DNA from: Arthrobacter sp. OAP107
Lineage (GTDB): Bacteria; Actinomycetota; Actinomycetes; Actinomycetales; Micrococcaceae
DNA: 64,000 bases
Direction: 5' to 3'
Assembly: GCF_040546765.1 (NCBI RefSeq)
Contig: NZ_JBEPOK010000001.1
Span: forward strand, 1,612,001-1,676,000
Each line of letters begins with the position of its first letter. The first letter of the stretch is position 1. Below, one piece after another: positions 8,520 through 17,079 of this stretch. The notes beneath the pieces were generated by a model. That model was given only the letters and a program-made list of their open reading frames with translations, did no database searches and was not told the origin of the DNA. Both the position numbers and the translations under genes were made by a program.

Positions 8520-9308
8520 ATGACTGGGATCACGGCCTGCGGACGTACAGGCATCGCCGCCGTCGTGCTGTTGGCGGCGGGCCTGATGGCCGGCTGCAGC
8601 AGCGACGGCAAGGGCGGGCCCGCCTGGACGGCGGAGCCGGGCACCAGCCCGGCGAGCGGGGCGGCCTCCGGGACCGCCAGCCCCTCCGGCACCGCGTCGG
8701 AAGGTTCCTCAGCCTCACCCGGCGCCACGGCGGCGGCCTGGAAGGTCTTCACCGACCCTGCCAAGACAGTGAGCTTCGAGCTTCCGCAGGACTGGATTGC
8801 CCAGTCGGCGGATCCTGACAAGGGCACCCTTCCCGGTGCGGTGAAGATCGAGGTCAAGGACAAGGAAGGCACGTACCTGGCCACCCTGCAGACCGGCCTG
8901 CCCAACACCTCCGCAGCGAGCTGCGCCGCTTCCGCCCGCAAGCCCTACGTCGTCGTCAGCAGCGTTCCTGTGGAGCTGCCGCACAGCGGTGGGCAGGGGA
9001 CCATCGACCCGCACGTGGTGTTCAGGGTGATCCAGGGCTACCGCTACTTTGGCTCCTATGGCATCACCAATCTGGTGGGCGGCGCCGATTCCAAGGCCTG
9101 CCAGCTGCAGAATGTGGTGCAGGGCCTGGCGGGCAAGGGGAACTATTCGTTCAGCGACGTGCGCTCGCTGAAGGCATTCGCGCCGGATGAAAAGGTGGCT
9201 CCTGCCAAAGCCTTCGACACCCTCGACCAGGCCGCCGGCTACGTCAACAAGGGCTCCGAATTCGCCAACGTCCAGCGGATGCTAATGTCTCTGAAGATCA
9301 AGAGCTAG
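8520..9308 (+). CDS. Secreted lipoprotein of unknown function
   Basis: A 262-residue exported protein. Its signal peptide (hydrophobic GIAAVVLLAAGL) ends in the lipobox LMAGC at about residue 25. A Gly/Ala/Ser/Thr-rich linker of about 45 residues follows, and then a globular domain beginning WKVFTDPAKTVSFELPQDW. That start resembles the beta-rich region of PsbP/LpqN-like actinobacterial lipoproteins, but I cannot assign a family with certainty. Two cysteines in the mature domain (AASCAAS and KACQLQ) could form a disulfide. It is divergent from the DUF1684 gene and upstream of the transglutaminase gene. Confidence 0.85.
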   Translation: MTGITACGRTGIAAVVLLAAGLMAGCSSDGKGGPAWTAEPGTSPASGAASGTASPSGTASEGSSASPGATAAAWKVFTDPAKTVSFELPQDWIAQSADPDKGTLPGAVKIEVKDKEGTYLATLQTGLPNTSAASCAASARKPYVVVSSVPVELPHSGGQGTIDPHVVFRVIQGYRYFGSYGITNLVGGADSKACQLQNVVQGLAGKGNYSFSDVRSLKAFAPDEKVAPAKAFDTLDQAAGYVNKGSEFANVQRMLMSLKIKS

Positions 9309-9382
9309 TCCCGCCGCGCCTCCGGCACACCCAGCCCGCAGCCGCGACTGACTGGCGCCGCCGCCTCACACCCCGGAGACCC

Positions 9383-10189
9383 ATGGAACGAACTGTTGCT
9401 GCCCGCCTGGTATTCAAGACCGTGGCCGACACCAAGGTGGCGATGGCCATCTCCGTGGCAAGGAACGCCGGTTACACGTCCTTTGTGGAGGACCTCAGCG
9501 TGACGGCGGACGGGGAGAAGGTTCCACTCACTGAGCTTTCGGACCACCACGGCGGCAGGTTCCACTACATGGAGTTTGCCGACCCCACAGAGGTAACGGT
9601 GGATTACTCGGCGACCGTCGGGGGCCGTGCCGAACCCGGGGAGGCCTCACTGATGGAGCTGATTCGCTATGTCCGGCCCAGCCGCTACGCGGAGTCTGAC
9701 AGGCTGCTTCCCACCTCGTATGCGGAGTTCGGCGGACTCCAGGGCGAGGAACTCCTGCACGCCGTGCGCAACTGGGTTTTCAACGAACTGCGCTACGTCA
9801 GCGGTTCGTCCCGCGGAACGGACGGGGCCGTGGAAACCCTGCTGAACCGGCGGGGCGTGTGCCGGGACTATGCGCACCTGGCCATCTCGTTGCTGCGCGC
9901 CAAGAACGTGCCTGCGCGGCTGGCGGCCGTGTATGCGCCGGGCCTTTCCCCGATGGACTTCCATGCCGTGGCCGAGGCCCATGTCAACGGCGCCTGGCAC
10001 GTCATCGACCCCACGGGCCTGGCGCCCAGGGACTCCATGCTGCGCATCACCGCCGGGCGCGACTCCTCGGACACCGCCTTCCTGTCCACAGTGGGCGGCA
10101 GTCTGTCCCTTCGGGAGATCCGTGTTTCCGCCACGGTGGACGGCAAACTGCCGGCGGAGGATCCGGACAAACTGGCCGTTCTCCGCTGA
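9383..10189 (+). CDS. Transglutaminase-like domain protein
   Basis: A 268-residue protein with a papain-like transglutaminase core. The catalytic triad is visible as Cys in RRGVCRDYAHLAISLLRA, His in MDFHAVAEAHV and Asp in WHVIDPTG. An N-terminal beta domain of about 115 residues precedes it (MERTVAARLVFKTVADTKVA onward), as in the bacterial transglutaminase N-terminal module. There is no signal peptide, so it is probably cytoplasmic and acts as a peptidase or amidase, not a cross-linker. The start is ATG 9383 behind GGAG. It ends in the double hairpin shared with the convergent MarR gene. Confidence 0.88.
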   Translation: MERTVAARLVFKTVADTKVAMAISVARNAGYTSFVEDLSVTADGEKVPLTELSDHHGGRFHYMEFADPTEVTVDYSATVGGRAEPGEASLMELIRYVRPSRYAESDRLLPTSYAEFGGLQGEELLHAVRNWVFNELRYVSGSSRGTDGAVETLLNRRGVCRDYAHLAISLLRAKNVPARLAAVYAPGLSPMDFHAVAEAHVNGAWHVIDPTGLAPRDSMLRITAGRDSSDTAFLSTVGGSLSLREIRVSATVDGKLPAEDPDKLAVLR

Positions 10190-10216
10190 CGTCAGCTTTG
10201 CAGCGTAAGCGGCCTC

Positions 10217-10299
10217 CCGCCGTCGGCCGTCCGACGGCGGCCCTGTCACCTGCCACCGACGGTGTCACCTGCCGTCCCGCTAACGGGTCGGCAGGTGAC
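10217..10299. terminator. Two adjacent hairpins between convergent genes
   Basis: The first hairpin is a perfect 10-bp stem CCGCCGTCGG/CCGACGGCGG with a CCGT loop (10217-10240). The second pairs GTCACCTGCCG with CGGCAGGTGAC, with an inner CCCG/CGGG stem and CTAA loop (10264-10299). They separate the transglutaminase and MarR genes and probably terminate both directions. No strong T-tract follows. Confidence 0.6.
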
Positions 10300-10781
10300 T
10301 AACGCAACGGCAGCGACGCACGCAGCTTCTCGGTGAGGCGCAGGAGTTCCCGCTGCTCCGCCGCAGTCAGTGCCGGGGCAACAAGCTCGGCGATGTCCCG
10401 CACGTGCTCCCGGCCGATTTCCTTCTGCAGCGCGGCGCCCTCCTCCGTGAGTTTGAGCAGCACGCCCCGGCCGTCGTCCGGGGCGGGCGTGCGTTCCACG
10501 AGGCCGCGTTTCTCCAGGCGGTCCACCAGCCTGCTCAGGCTGGACTGGCTCAGAAGCACGTTGTCGTTCAGCTCGTTCAGCCGCAGCCAGCCGGACGGGC
10601 ACCGCGACAGGGTGAACAGCACGTCGTACTCGTTCACCGTCAGGTTCCGGAAGGCGGGGCCGGACTGCAGCCGGCGCATCACGGCCACCTGTGCCCGGAA
10701 CAGCGACTCCCAGGTTTCGGCGGCCAGCCGGACTGAGGACATCGACGGCCCGGACGTGGCCGGGGCGTGCCGGGGTGTCAT
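10299..10781 (-). CDS. MarR family transcriptional regulator (partner of LLM monooxygenase)
   Basis: A 160-residue winged-helix regulator. The reading head is LTVNEYDVLFTLSRCPSGWL, then LRLNELNDNVLLSQSSLSRL, VDRLEKRGLVERTPAPDDGR and GVLLKLTEEGAAL, which is the canonical MarR HTH plus DNA-binding wing. The start ATG overlaps the stop of the upstream monooxygenase gene (ATGA), so the two proteins are translationally coupled. It probably represses its own operon through the palindrome at 11980-11997. Three Cys/Met positions (one Cys in LSRCPSG) could allow redox sensing, but this is speculative. Confidence 0.9.
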   Translation of the reverse strand: MTPRHAPATSGPSMSSVRLAAETWESLFRAQVAVMRRLQSGPAFRNLTVNEYDVLFTLSRCPSGWLRLNELNDNVLLSQSSLSRLVDRLEKRGLVERTPAPDDGRGVLLKLTEEGAALQKEIGREHVRDIAELVAPALTAAEQRELLRLTEKLRASLPLR

Positions 10782-11923
10782 CGCGACTCCGTCGGGGAGG
10801 CAGCGGCAGCGCCCTCACCTGCGGTGCCCTCGACGGCGACGCCTTCACCTGCGATCCGGGCGGCAACGCGTCCGGCGTGCGTGGGCGGAGCCGGGATGTG
10901 GGCGGGCGTGCGGTCGGCGTACTCCTTGCGCAGAACCGGCAGGACTTCCTCGCCGAACAGGTCCAGCTGCTCCAGGACGGTCTTCAGCGGCAGGCCGGCG
11001 TGGTCGATCAGGAACAGCTGGCGCTGGTAGTCGCCGAAGAACTCGCGGAACGTGAGGGTCTTTTCGATGACCTCCTGCGGGCTGCCGACGGTGAGCGGCG
11101 TCTGGGACGTGAAGTCCTCCAGTGACGGGCCGTGGCCGTAGACGGGCGCGTTGTCGAAGTACGGCCGGAATTCCCGGACGGCGTCCTGGGAGTTTTTCCG
11201 CATGAAGAACTGTCCGCCCAGCCCTACGATCGCCTGGTCCGCCTTGCCGTGGCCGTAGTGCTCGTAGCGTTCGCGGTAGAGTCCGATCAGCTGCTGGTAG
11301 TGCTCCTTGGGCCAGAAGATGTTGTTCGCGAAGAACCCGTCACCGTAGTAGGCCGCGACCTCCGCGATCTGCGGTGTCCGGATGGAGCCGTGCCAGACAA
11401 ACGGGGCCACGCCATCGAGCGGGCGCGGGGTGGAGGTGAAGTTCTGCAGCGGTGTGCGGAACTTGCCGGACCAGTTGACGGTGTCCTCATCCCAGAGCTT
11501 GCGCAGCAGGCTGTAGTTCTCGATGGCCAGTTCGATCCCGTCCTGGATGTTCTTGCCGAACCAGGGGTAGACCGGGGCCGTGTTGCCGCGGCCCAGCACC
11601 AGGTCCACGCGGCCGTCGGAGAGGTGCTGCAGCATGGCGAAGTCCTCGGCGATCTTGACCGGATCGTTCGTGGTGATCAGCGTGGTGGCCGTGGACAGCG
11701 TGATGCGCTCGGTCTGCGCGGCGATGTACGCGAGCGTGGTGGTGGGGGAGGAGGAGAAGAACGGCCGGTTGTGGTGCTCGCCGATGGCGTAGACGTCCAT
11801 GCCGATTTCTTCGACCTTCTTGGCGATCGCCACGGATGCCTTGATGCGCTCGTGCTCGGTGGGGGTCCGGCCCGTGGTGGGGTCCTGGGTGATGTCGCTG
11901 ACGCTGAATACGCCGATCTGCAT
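10778..11923 (-). CDS. LLM class flavin-dependent oxidoreductase
   Basis: A 381-residue bacterial luciferase-like TIM-barrel monooxygenase (FMNH2- or F420-dependent). ATG 11923 is preceded by GGAAGG. Characteristic segments are MQIGVFSVSDITQDPTTGRT, EEIGMDVYAIGEHHN, STATTLITTNDPVKIAEDFA, LSDGRVDLVLGRGNT and VAAYYGDGFFANNIF. The C-terminal tail (about 30 Ala/Gly-rich residues) looks disordered. It resembles the CE1758-type subgroup. The substrate is unknown. Coupling to a MarR gene and a palindromic promoter suggests induction by an aromatic, electrophilic or oxidative signal. Confidence 0.9.
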   Translation of the reverse strand: MQIGVFSVSDITQDPTTGRTPTEHERIKASVAIAKKVEEIGMDVYAIGEHHNRPFFSSSPTTTLAYIAAQTERITLSTATTLITTNDPVKIAEDFAMLQHLSDGRVDLVLGRGNTAPVYPWFGKNIQDGIELAIENYSLLRKLWDEDTVNWSGKFRTPLQNFTSTPRPLDGVAPFVWHGSIRTPQIAEVAAYYGDGFFANNIFWPKEHYQQLIGLYRERYEHYGHGKADQAIVGLGGQFFMRKNSQDAVREFRPYFDNAPVYGHGPSLEDFTSQTPLTVGSPQEVIEKTLTFREFFGDYQRQLFLIDHAGLPLKTVLEQLDLFGEEVLPVLRKEYADRTPAHIPAPPTHAGRVAARIAGEGVAVEGTAGEGAAAASPTESR

Positions 11924-11979
11924 GATGAGCCTTCCGTTCGCCGAGGTTGTTCGGGCCTGCTTAACCAGTGTACCCGATT

Positions 11980-11997
11980 TACATGCATTTGCATGTA
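11980..11997. promoter_or_regulatory. 18-bp palindrome, probable MarR operator
   Basis: TACATGCA-TT-TGCATGTA is an 8-2-8 perfect inverted repeat 57 bp upstream of the LLM monooxygenase start. On the minus strand a TACACT -10-like hexamer lies just downstream of it (11967-11972), so the site would cover the -35 region. Size and symmetry fit a MarR dimer. Confidence 0.65.
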
Positions 11998-12112
11998 CTG
12001 CCCTCAACGTCCCCGGCGCCAGGATATTCCCGCCCCTCCCAACTGAGCACGCCCCGGCGCCGGGCGACGGTAACCGCGTCCGGACGGGAAGTGTGGATGC
12101 GACCCAGGTAGC

Positions 12113-12150
12113 AGCAGAGGGCGTTCCCAGCCCTGGAAACGCCCTCTGCT
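12113..12150. terminator. Long hairpin downstream of the RND transporter gene
   Basis: An 18-bp stem with one mismatch (GCAGAGGGCGTTCCCAG paired with CTGGAAACGCCCTCTGC) and a 2-nt loop lies 37 bp beyond the RND stop. It is probably a terminator for that gene. No long T-run is seen on the minus strand. Confidence 0.6.
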
Positions 12151-12186
12151 GATACTTAGTCGGGTAGGGAGGGGCCGGTTGCGGGA

Positions 12187-15100
12187 TTATTCCGCGGAGC
12201 CGGTGGCAGCGCGGCGGCCGCTGAGCTTGGGCACTATGCCGGTGGTCCAGTCGGCGAATTCGGCATCGACGTCGTCATCGGCGGGGGAGAAGCCGGGCCG
12301 CTGCTTGAGCTGGCGCATAAGCTCCTTCTTCTCCTTCCGCCCCTCTACCAGCCGGTACAGCACGGGGACGAGCACCAGCGTCAGCGCCGTGGAGGAGACC
12401 AGCCCGCCGATCACGACGATGGCCAGCGGCTGGGAAATGAACCCGCCGCCGCCCGTCATGCCGAGCGCCATGGGGGTCAGCGCGAAGACTGTGGCCAGCG
12501 CCGTCATGAGGATGGGGCGGAGCCGCTGCCGGGCGCCGTGGGTGATGGCGTCGGCGACGCTCATGCCCGGCTTGGCGCCGCGTGGCTTCCGGTACTGGTT
12601 GATCAGGTCGATCAGCACAATGGCGTTGGTCACCACGATGCCCACCAGCATCAGCATGCCGATGAGCGACGGCAGCCCCAGCGGAACCCGCGTGACCAGG
12701 AGCAACGCAACGGCTCCGGTGGCGGCGAACGGCACGGAAACGAGGAGGATCAGCGGCTGCACGAGGGATTTGAAAGTCGCCACCATGATCACGTAGACGA
12801 TGGCGATGGCGGCCAGGAGCGCGAGGCCGAGCTGCCGGAACGATTCCGCCTGCTGCGTGGTGGCGCCGCCGATCTCCGCGGTCACTCCGGCGGGCAGCTC
12901 CACGCCCTTGAGGCGCTGCTGCACCTCGGCGCTGACAGCGCCCAGGTTGGATCCCGACGGCGTGATGGACACCTGGGCGGTCCGCTGGCCGTTGCTGGAG
13001 GTGATGGAAACGGGGACGTCCACCTGCTCGACGGCGGCAATCCGGCTGAGCGGGACGGCGCCGGAGGATGTGGGGAGCGGGATGTCACGGACGGCGGCGA
13101 TGCTGGTGAAGCGTTTGCCTTCGCCGATCTGGACGGGGAAGTCGTCCGTGTCGATGCGGACGGTGCCGGCGGGGACAGGGCTGATGGTCGACGCCAGGAC
13201 GCCCGCCACCTGCTCTTCGGTCAGGCCCGCGGCAACCGCCTTGGCCCGGTCAACCTTCACCTGCACCACGGGCTGGCTGGCAGCCAGGTTGGTGGTCACC
13301 TCGCTGCTTCCGGGTACGCCGGCCATGGCCTTGACCATGGCATCGCTGGCCTTTTTCAGGCCTTCGGAGGTAGCCGCCTTCAGGGTGATGTCCACTGTGG
13401 AGGACGTGCCGAAGCCGCCCTGCTGTGAACCGACGGAGATCTTCCCGGCGGCGCCTGCCGCGGCCAGCTCGCTGCGGACGGTGTCCTGCAGCTTGCCCTG
13501 GTTCGCTTTGTCGTCGGTGACCACCGTGAACGAGGAATTGGAGGCGCCCGAGGACGTCAGCGCGGTGAAGCCCGCCTGCGCATTGCCGGAGGTCACCTGA
13601 ACATCCTTGATCCCGTCGATGCCCAGGAGCACGTCCTCGACCTTCCGGGCCGCGGCGCTGGTGTCGTCCAGGCTCGTACCGGCGGGAAGTTCCTGCTTGA
13701 CCGTCATGCTGTTCTCGCCTGAACGCCCCAGCAGGTCGGTGGCGAGCAGCGGCGTCATGGCAGCGGTCCCGCCGAGGACCAGGACCGCGGCGATCAGGGT
13801 GAGCACCGGGTGCTTCTGGGTCTTGTTCAGGACCGGGAGGTAGCCGCGCTGCAGGATGCTGCGCTGCTCGGCCTCGTGCGCCTGCGCCTGGACTTCCAGG
13901 GCGGACTGCGGGGCGTCGTCCGCGCCTTCATTGGCGGGGCTCTTCAGGAACCAGTACGCGAGCACGGGAACAATGGTCAGGGACACCAGCAGTGAGGAGA
14001 GCAGCGCAATGGTGACCGTCAGCGCGAACGGACGGAACAGCTCACCAGCGAGGTCGCCCACAAAGGCGATGGGGAGGAAGACTGCCACGGTGGTCAGCGT
14101 CGAGGCCGTGATGGCGCCGGCCACCTCACGGATGGAGGTGAGGATCGCCGTGAGCTTGGCTTCGCCGTAGCTCAGGTGCCGCTTGATGTTCTCGATCACC
14201 ACGATTGAGTCGTCCACCACCCGGCCGATGGCGATGGTCAGCGCCCCGAGCGTGAGGATGTTCAGCGAATACCCAGTGCCGGAGAGGCCGATGAAGGTGA
14301 TCAGCAGCGACAGTGGAATGGAGACGGCGGTGACCAGGGTGGAGCGGACGGACATGAGGAAGAGAAGGATGACTGCCACCGCGAAACCGAGGCCCAGCAG
14401 CCCCTCCGTGGTGAGGTCCTTGATGGACTTCTCGATGAAGGGTGCCTGGTCGAAGACGGGGGTGAATTTGGCGTTCGAGCCAAGCTCCGCCTCGAGCTGC
14501 GGCAGCAAATCCTTCACCGCATGTGAGATCGCGACCGTGTCGCCCTCGGGCTTCTTCGTCACGGAAATGGCCAGCGTTTCGAGGCCGTTCGTCCGGGTGA
14601 TGGAGGTGCGCGCGTCGTCCCTGATGCTGACATCGGCCACGGAACCGATGGTGGTGCCCGCGCTGGCCCCGCTGAGCGGCAGGGCCTTCACCGCGGCGAC
14701 CGAGTCGACCGGGCTGCCGATCTGCAGGGAGAGGCTCTGGCCCTTCTCCTCGATGGTGCCCGCCGGAACGAGGTCGCCGTTGTTGGTCAGGGCGTTCCGG
14801 ACGGACTGGATGCTGGCGCCGCCGGCAGCCATCTTGGCCGCGTTCGGCTGGATGAGGATGTGCCGGGTGGCGCCGCCCGTCACGTCGGCGCCGCGGACGC
14901 CGTCGAGCTTTTGCAGTCTCGGCACCGACAGCCTTTGGAGGTCCGTGTTCAACTCGCTCAGCGGCTTGTCGGAGGAGACGGCGAGGAAGACAATCGGGAA
15001 GTCGCTGATGCTGCCGGCGATGGCCTGGGGCTGGACGTCGTCCGGCAGTGCGCGCTTGGCGTTGGAAATGGCTCGATCGATCTGGTTCCGGGCCCTGTCC

Positions 15101-15405
15101 AGGTTGGAGCCGTAGGTGAACACCAGGCTGATCTGCGAGACGCCGTTGCGGGAGGTGGACGACGTCGACTCCAGGCCCTCGACGCCGTTCAGCGCCGTCT
15201 CGAGCGGCCGGCTGACCTGCTTGTCCACGACCTCCGGCGACGCGCCGGGCATCGACGTGATCACCGTGATCCGCGGGAACTCAATCGAGGGAATGAGTTC
15301 CTGCTTCAGCGAAGACATGGTGATCACGCCGAACACCGAGGCGAAGATGGTGATCAGCGCGATGAGCGCGCGGTTCCCGAGGGATAGGTGGGCCAGCCGG
15401 AACAT
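12187..15405 (-). CDS. AcrB-type RND superfamily efflux permease
   Basis: A 1072-residue inner-membrane proton-driven transporter of the hydrophobe/amphiphile efflux class, full length for the family. The N-terminus starts with a membrane helix (LIALITIFASVFGVITM), and the first large periplasmic-type loop begins IEFPRITVITSMPGASPEVV. The proton-relay Asp pair is present in helix 4 (GRVVDDSIVVIEN). The helix-10 lysine position reads threonine in VGIVVTNAIVLIDLIN, as in many non-Proteobacterial members. AGGAG precedes ATG 15405. No membrane-fusion protein or outer-membrane channel gene is next to it, which fits a monoderm cell where it may work alone. The substrate is unknown. Confidence 0.93.
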   Translation of the reverse strand: MFRLAHLSLGNRALIALITIFASVFGVITMSSLKQELIPSIEFPRITVITSMPGASPEVVDKQVSRPLETALNGVEGLESTSSTSRNGVSQISLVFTYGSNLDRARNQIDRAISNAKRALPDDVQPQAIAGSISDFPIVFLAVSSDKPLSELNTDLQRLSVPRLQKLDGVRGADVTGGATRHILIQPNAAKMAAGGASIQSVRNALTNNGDLVPAGTIEEKGQSLSLQIGSPVDSVAAVKALPLSGASAGTTIGSVADVSIRDDARTSITRTNGLETLAISVTKKPEGDTVAISHAVKDLLPQLEAELGSNAKFTPVFDQAPFIEKSIKDLTTEGLLGLGFAVAVILLFLMSVRSTLVTAVSIPLSLLITFIGLSGTGYSLNILTLGALTIAIGRVVDDSIVVIENIKRHLSYGEAKLTAILTSIREVAGAITASTLTTVAVFLPIAFVGDLAGELFRPFALTVTIALLSSLLVSLTIVPVLAYWFLKSPANEGADDAPQSALEVQAQAHEAEQRSILQRGYLPVLNKTQKHPVLTLIAAVLVLGGTAAMTPLLATDLLGRSGENSMTVKQELPAGTSLDDTSAAARKVEDVLLGIDGIKDVQVTSGNAQAGFTALTSSGASNSSFTVVTDDKANQGKLQDTVRSELAAAGAAGKISVGSQQGGFGTSSTVDITLKAATSEGLKKASDAMVKAMAGVPGSSEVTTNLAASQPVVQVKVDRAKAVAAGLTEEQVAGVLASTISPVPAGTVRIDTDDFPVQIGEGKRFTSIAAVRDIPLPTSSGAVPLSRIAAVEQVDVPVSITSSNGQRTAQVSITPSGSNLGAVSAEVQQRLKGVELPAGVTAEIGGATTQQAESFRQLGLALLAAIAIVYVIMVATFKSLVQPLILLVSVPFAATGAVALLLVTRVPLGLPSLIGMLMLVGIVVTNAIVLIDLINQYRKPRGAKPGMSVADAITHGARQRLRPILMTALATVFALTPMALGMTGGGGFISQPLAIVVIGGLVSSTALTLVLVPVLYRLVEGRKEKKELMRQLKQRPGFSPADDDVDAEFADWTTGIVPKLSGRRAATGSAE

Positions 15406-15496
15406 CGCATGATCTCCTGGGTCGACGGACTGTTTGCTTCGGTGGAGCCTGCCGCAACCCGCGCCGGGTCAGCCCCGGACGGTCAGCGCTGGACGG

Positions 15497-17002
15497 TCAC
15501 CGCTGGACTGCCGGCGATGTTTCCAGCTGAAGGCTTTTGGCGGTGGCCTTCTCGAGCTCCGCCGCCAGCTCCGGGTTTTCGTTGAGCTTGACGCCGTAGC
15601 CCGGCATCATTTCCTTGAGCTTGGACTGCCAGCCCTTGAAGTTCTTGGGGAAGGACTTCTGCAGGAGTTCGATCATGATGGGCACGGCCGTGGAGGCACC
15701 AGGCGAAGCGCCGAGGAGGGCTCCGATGGAACCGTCGCGGGCTGCAATCACCTCGGTGCCGAACTGCAGCACACCGCCCTTCTTCGGATCCTTCTTGATG
15801 ATCTGCACACGCTGGCCGGCGGTGATCAGTTCCCAGTCGCCGTCCTTGGCCTCGGGGTAGTACTCGCGCAGCGCCTCCACCTTGTCGCCGTGGCGCTTGG
15901 CCACTTCTTTGACCAGGTAGGCGGTCAGGTCCATGTTGTCCTTGGCCACGGCCAGCATCGGGATGATGTTGCTCGGCCGGATGGACAGCGGAAGATCGAG
16001 GTAGCTGCCGTTCTTCAGGAAGTTCGTGGAGAAGCCGGCGTACGGGCCGAACAGCAGGGAGCGCTTGCCGTTGACGTAGCGGGTGTCCAGATGCGGCACG
16101 GACATCGGCGGCGCGCCGACGGAAGCCTGGCCGTAGACCTTGGCGTTGTGCTGGGACGCGAGGGACGGGTCCGTGCAGCGGAAGAACTGGCCGGACACGG
16201 GGAAACCGCCGAATCCCTTGCTTTCCGGGATGCCCGAAGCCTGCAGCAGGTGCAGTGCGCCGCCGCCGGCGCCGACGAAGACGAACTTGGCGCGGATGCT
16301 GCCGCGCTCACCGGAAGCCGGGTGCTTGAGCGAAAGGTCCCAGCCGCCGTCGGACGCCCTGCGGACATCGGTGACGTCGTGGCCGTAGTTGATTTCGACG
16401 CCGTTGTTGGCCAGGTAGCCGGTGAGCTCCCGGGTCAGGGCTCCGAAATCGACGTCGGTGCCCTCTGCCGCGCGGGTGGCGGCGACACGCTGCTTCGTGT
16501 CGCGGCCCTTGACGATCAGCGGCGCCCACTTGGCAATCTGCGCGGAGTCCTCGGAGTACTCCATGCTCCGGAACAGGGTGTGCTCCTTGAGCGCGTTGTA
16601 CCGGGTCTTGAGGAAGTTCGAGTTGTCCTCGCCGATGACGAAACTCATGTGCGGAACGGTGTTGATGAAACCCTTGGGGGAGCCGATCAGCGAGTTGTCC
16701 ACCAGGTGGGACCAGAACTGGCGGGACAGCTGGTACTGCTCGTTGATGTGCAGTGCCTTGGCGGGGTTGACCGAGCCGTCTTTGGCTGCGGGGGAGTAAT
16801 TAAGCTCACACAGCGCGGCGTGTCCGGTGCCGGCGTTGTTCCACGGCCCCGAGCTTTCCAGGCCGGCCTCGTCGAGCCGCTCGAACAGGGAAATGGTCCA
16901 GTTGGGTTCGAGCTGCTTGATGAACGCACCCAGTGTGGCGCTCATGATGCCGCCGCCAATAAGAACGACGTCGGCATGTTGGGTCTTGGAAATGAAGGTC
17001 AC
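15497..17002 (-). CDS. mqo: Malate:quinone oxidoreductase
   Basis: A 501-residue FAD-dependent peripheral membrane enzyme that oxidises malate to oxaloacetate and passes electrons to the quinone pool. The FAD-binding VVLIGGGIMSATLGAFI is at the N-terminus, then FERLDEAGLESSGPWNNAGT and HAALCELNYSP, KSLLFGPYAGFSTNFLK, and PGASTAVPIMIELL near the end. These identify Mqo and exclude general DadA-like oxidases. The GTG start at 17002 has GGAG 8 nt upstream; longer in-frame starts add only unrelated sequence. It stands alone between the RND gene and a solute-binding protein. Actinobacteria commonly use Mqo as the main malate-oxidising enzyme of the TCA cycle. Confidence 0.96.
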   Translation of the reverse strand: MTFISKTQHADVVLIGGGIMSATLGAFIKQLEPNWTISLFERLDEAGLESSGPWNNAGTGHAALCELNYSPAAKDGSVNPAKALHINEQYQLSRQFWSHLVDNSLIGSPKGFINTVPHMSFVIGEDNSNFLKTRYNALKEHTLFRSMEYSEDSAQIAKWAPLIVKGRDTKQRVAATRAAEGTDVDFGALTRELTGYLANNGVEINYGHDVTDVRRASDGGWDLSLKHPASGERGSIRAKFVFVGAGGGALHLLQASGIPESKGFGGFPVSGQFFRCTDPSLASQHNAKVYGQASVGAPPMSVPHLDTRYVNGKRSLLFGPYAGFSTNFLKNGSYLDLPLSIRPSNIIPMLAVAKDNMDLTAYLVKEVAKRHGDKVEALREYYPEAKDGDWELITAGQRVQIIKKDPKKGGVLQFGTEVIAARDGSIGALLGASPGASTAVPIMIELLQKSFPKNFKGWQSKLKEMMPGYGVKLNENPELAAELEKATAKSLQLETSPAVQR

Positions 17003-17079
17003 AATCAGTCTCCGATAGGCGGCTCTGGCTGTCACAGAATATCCCTGCACTGCCCACTAACTGAAATTGCGCCCCGGCG

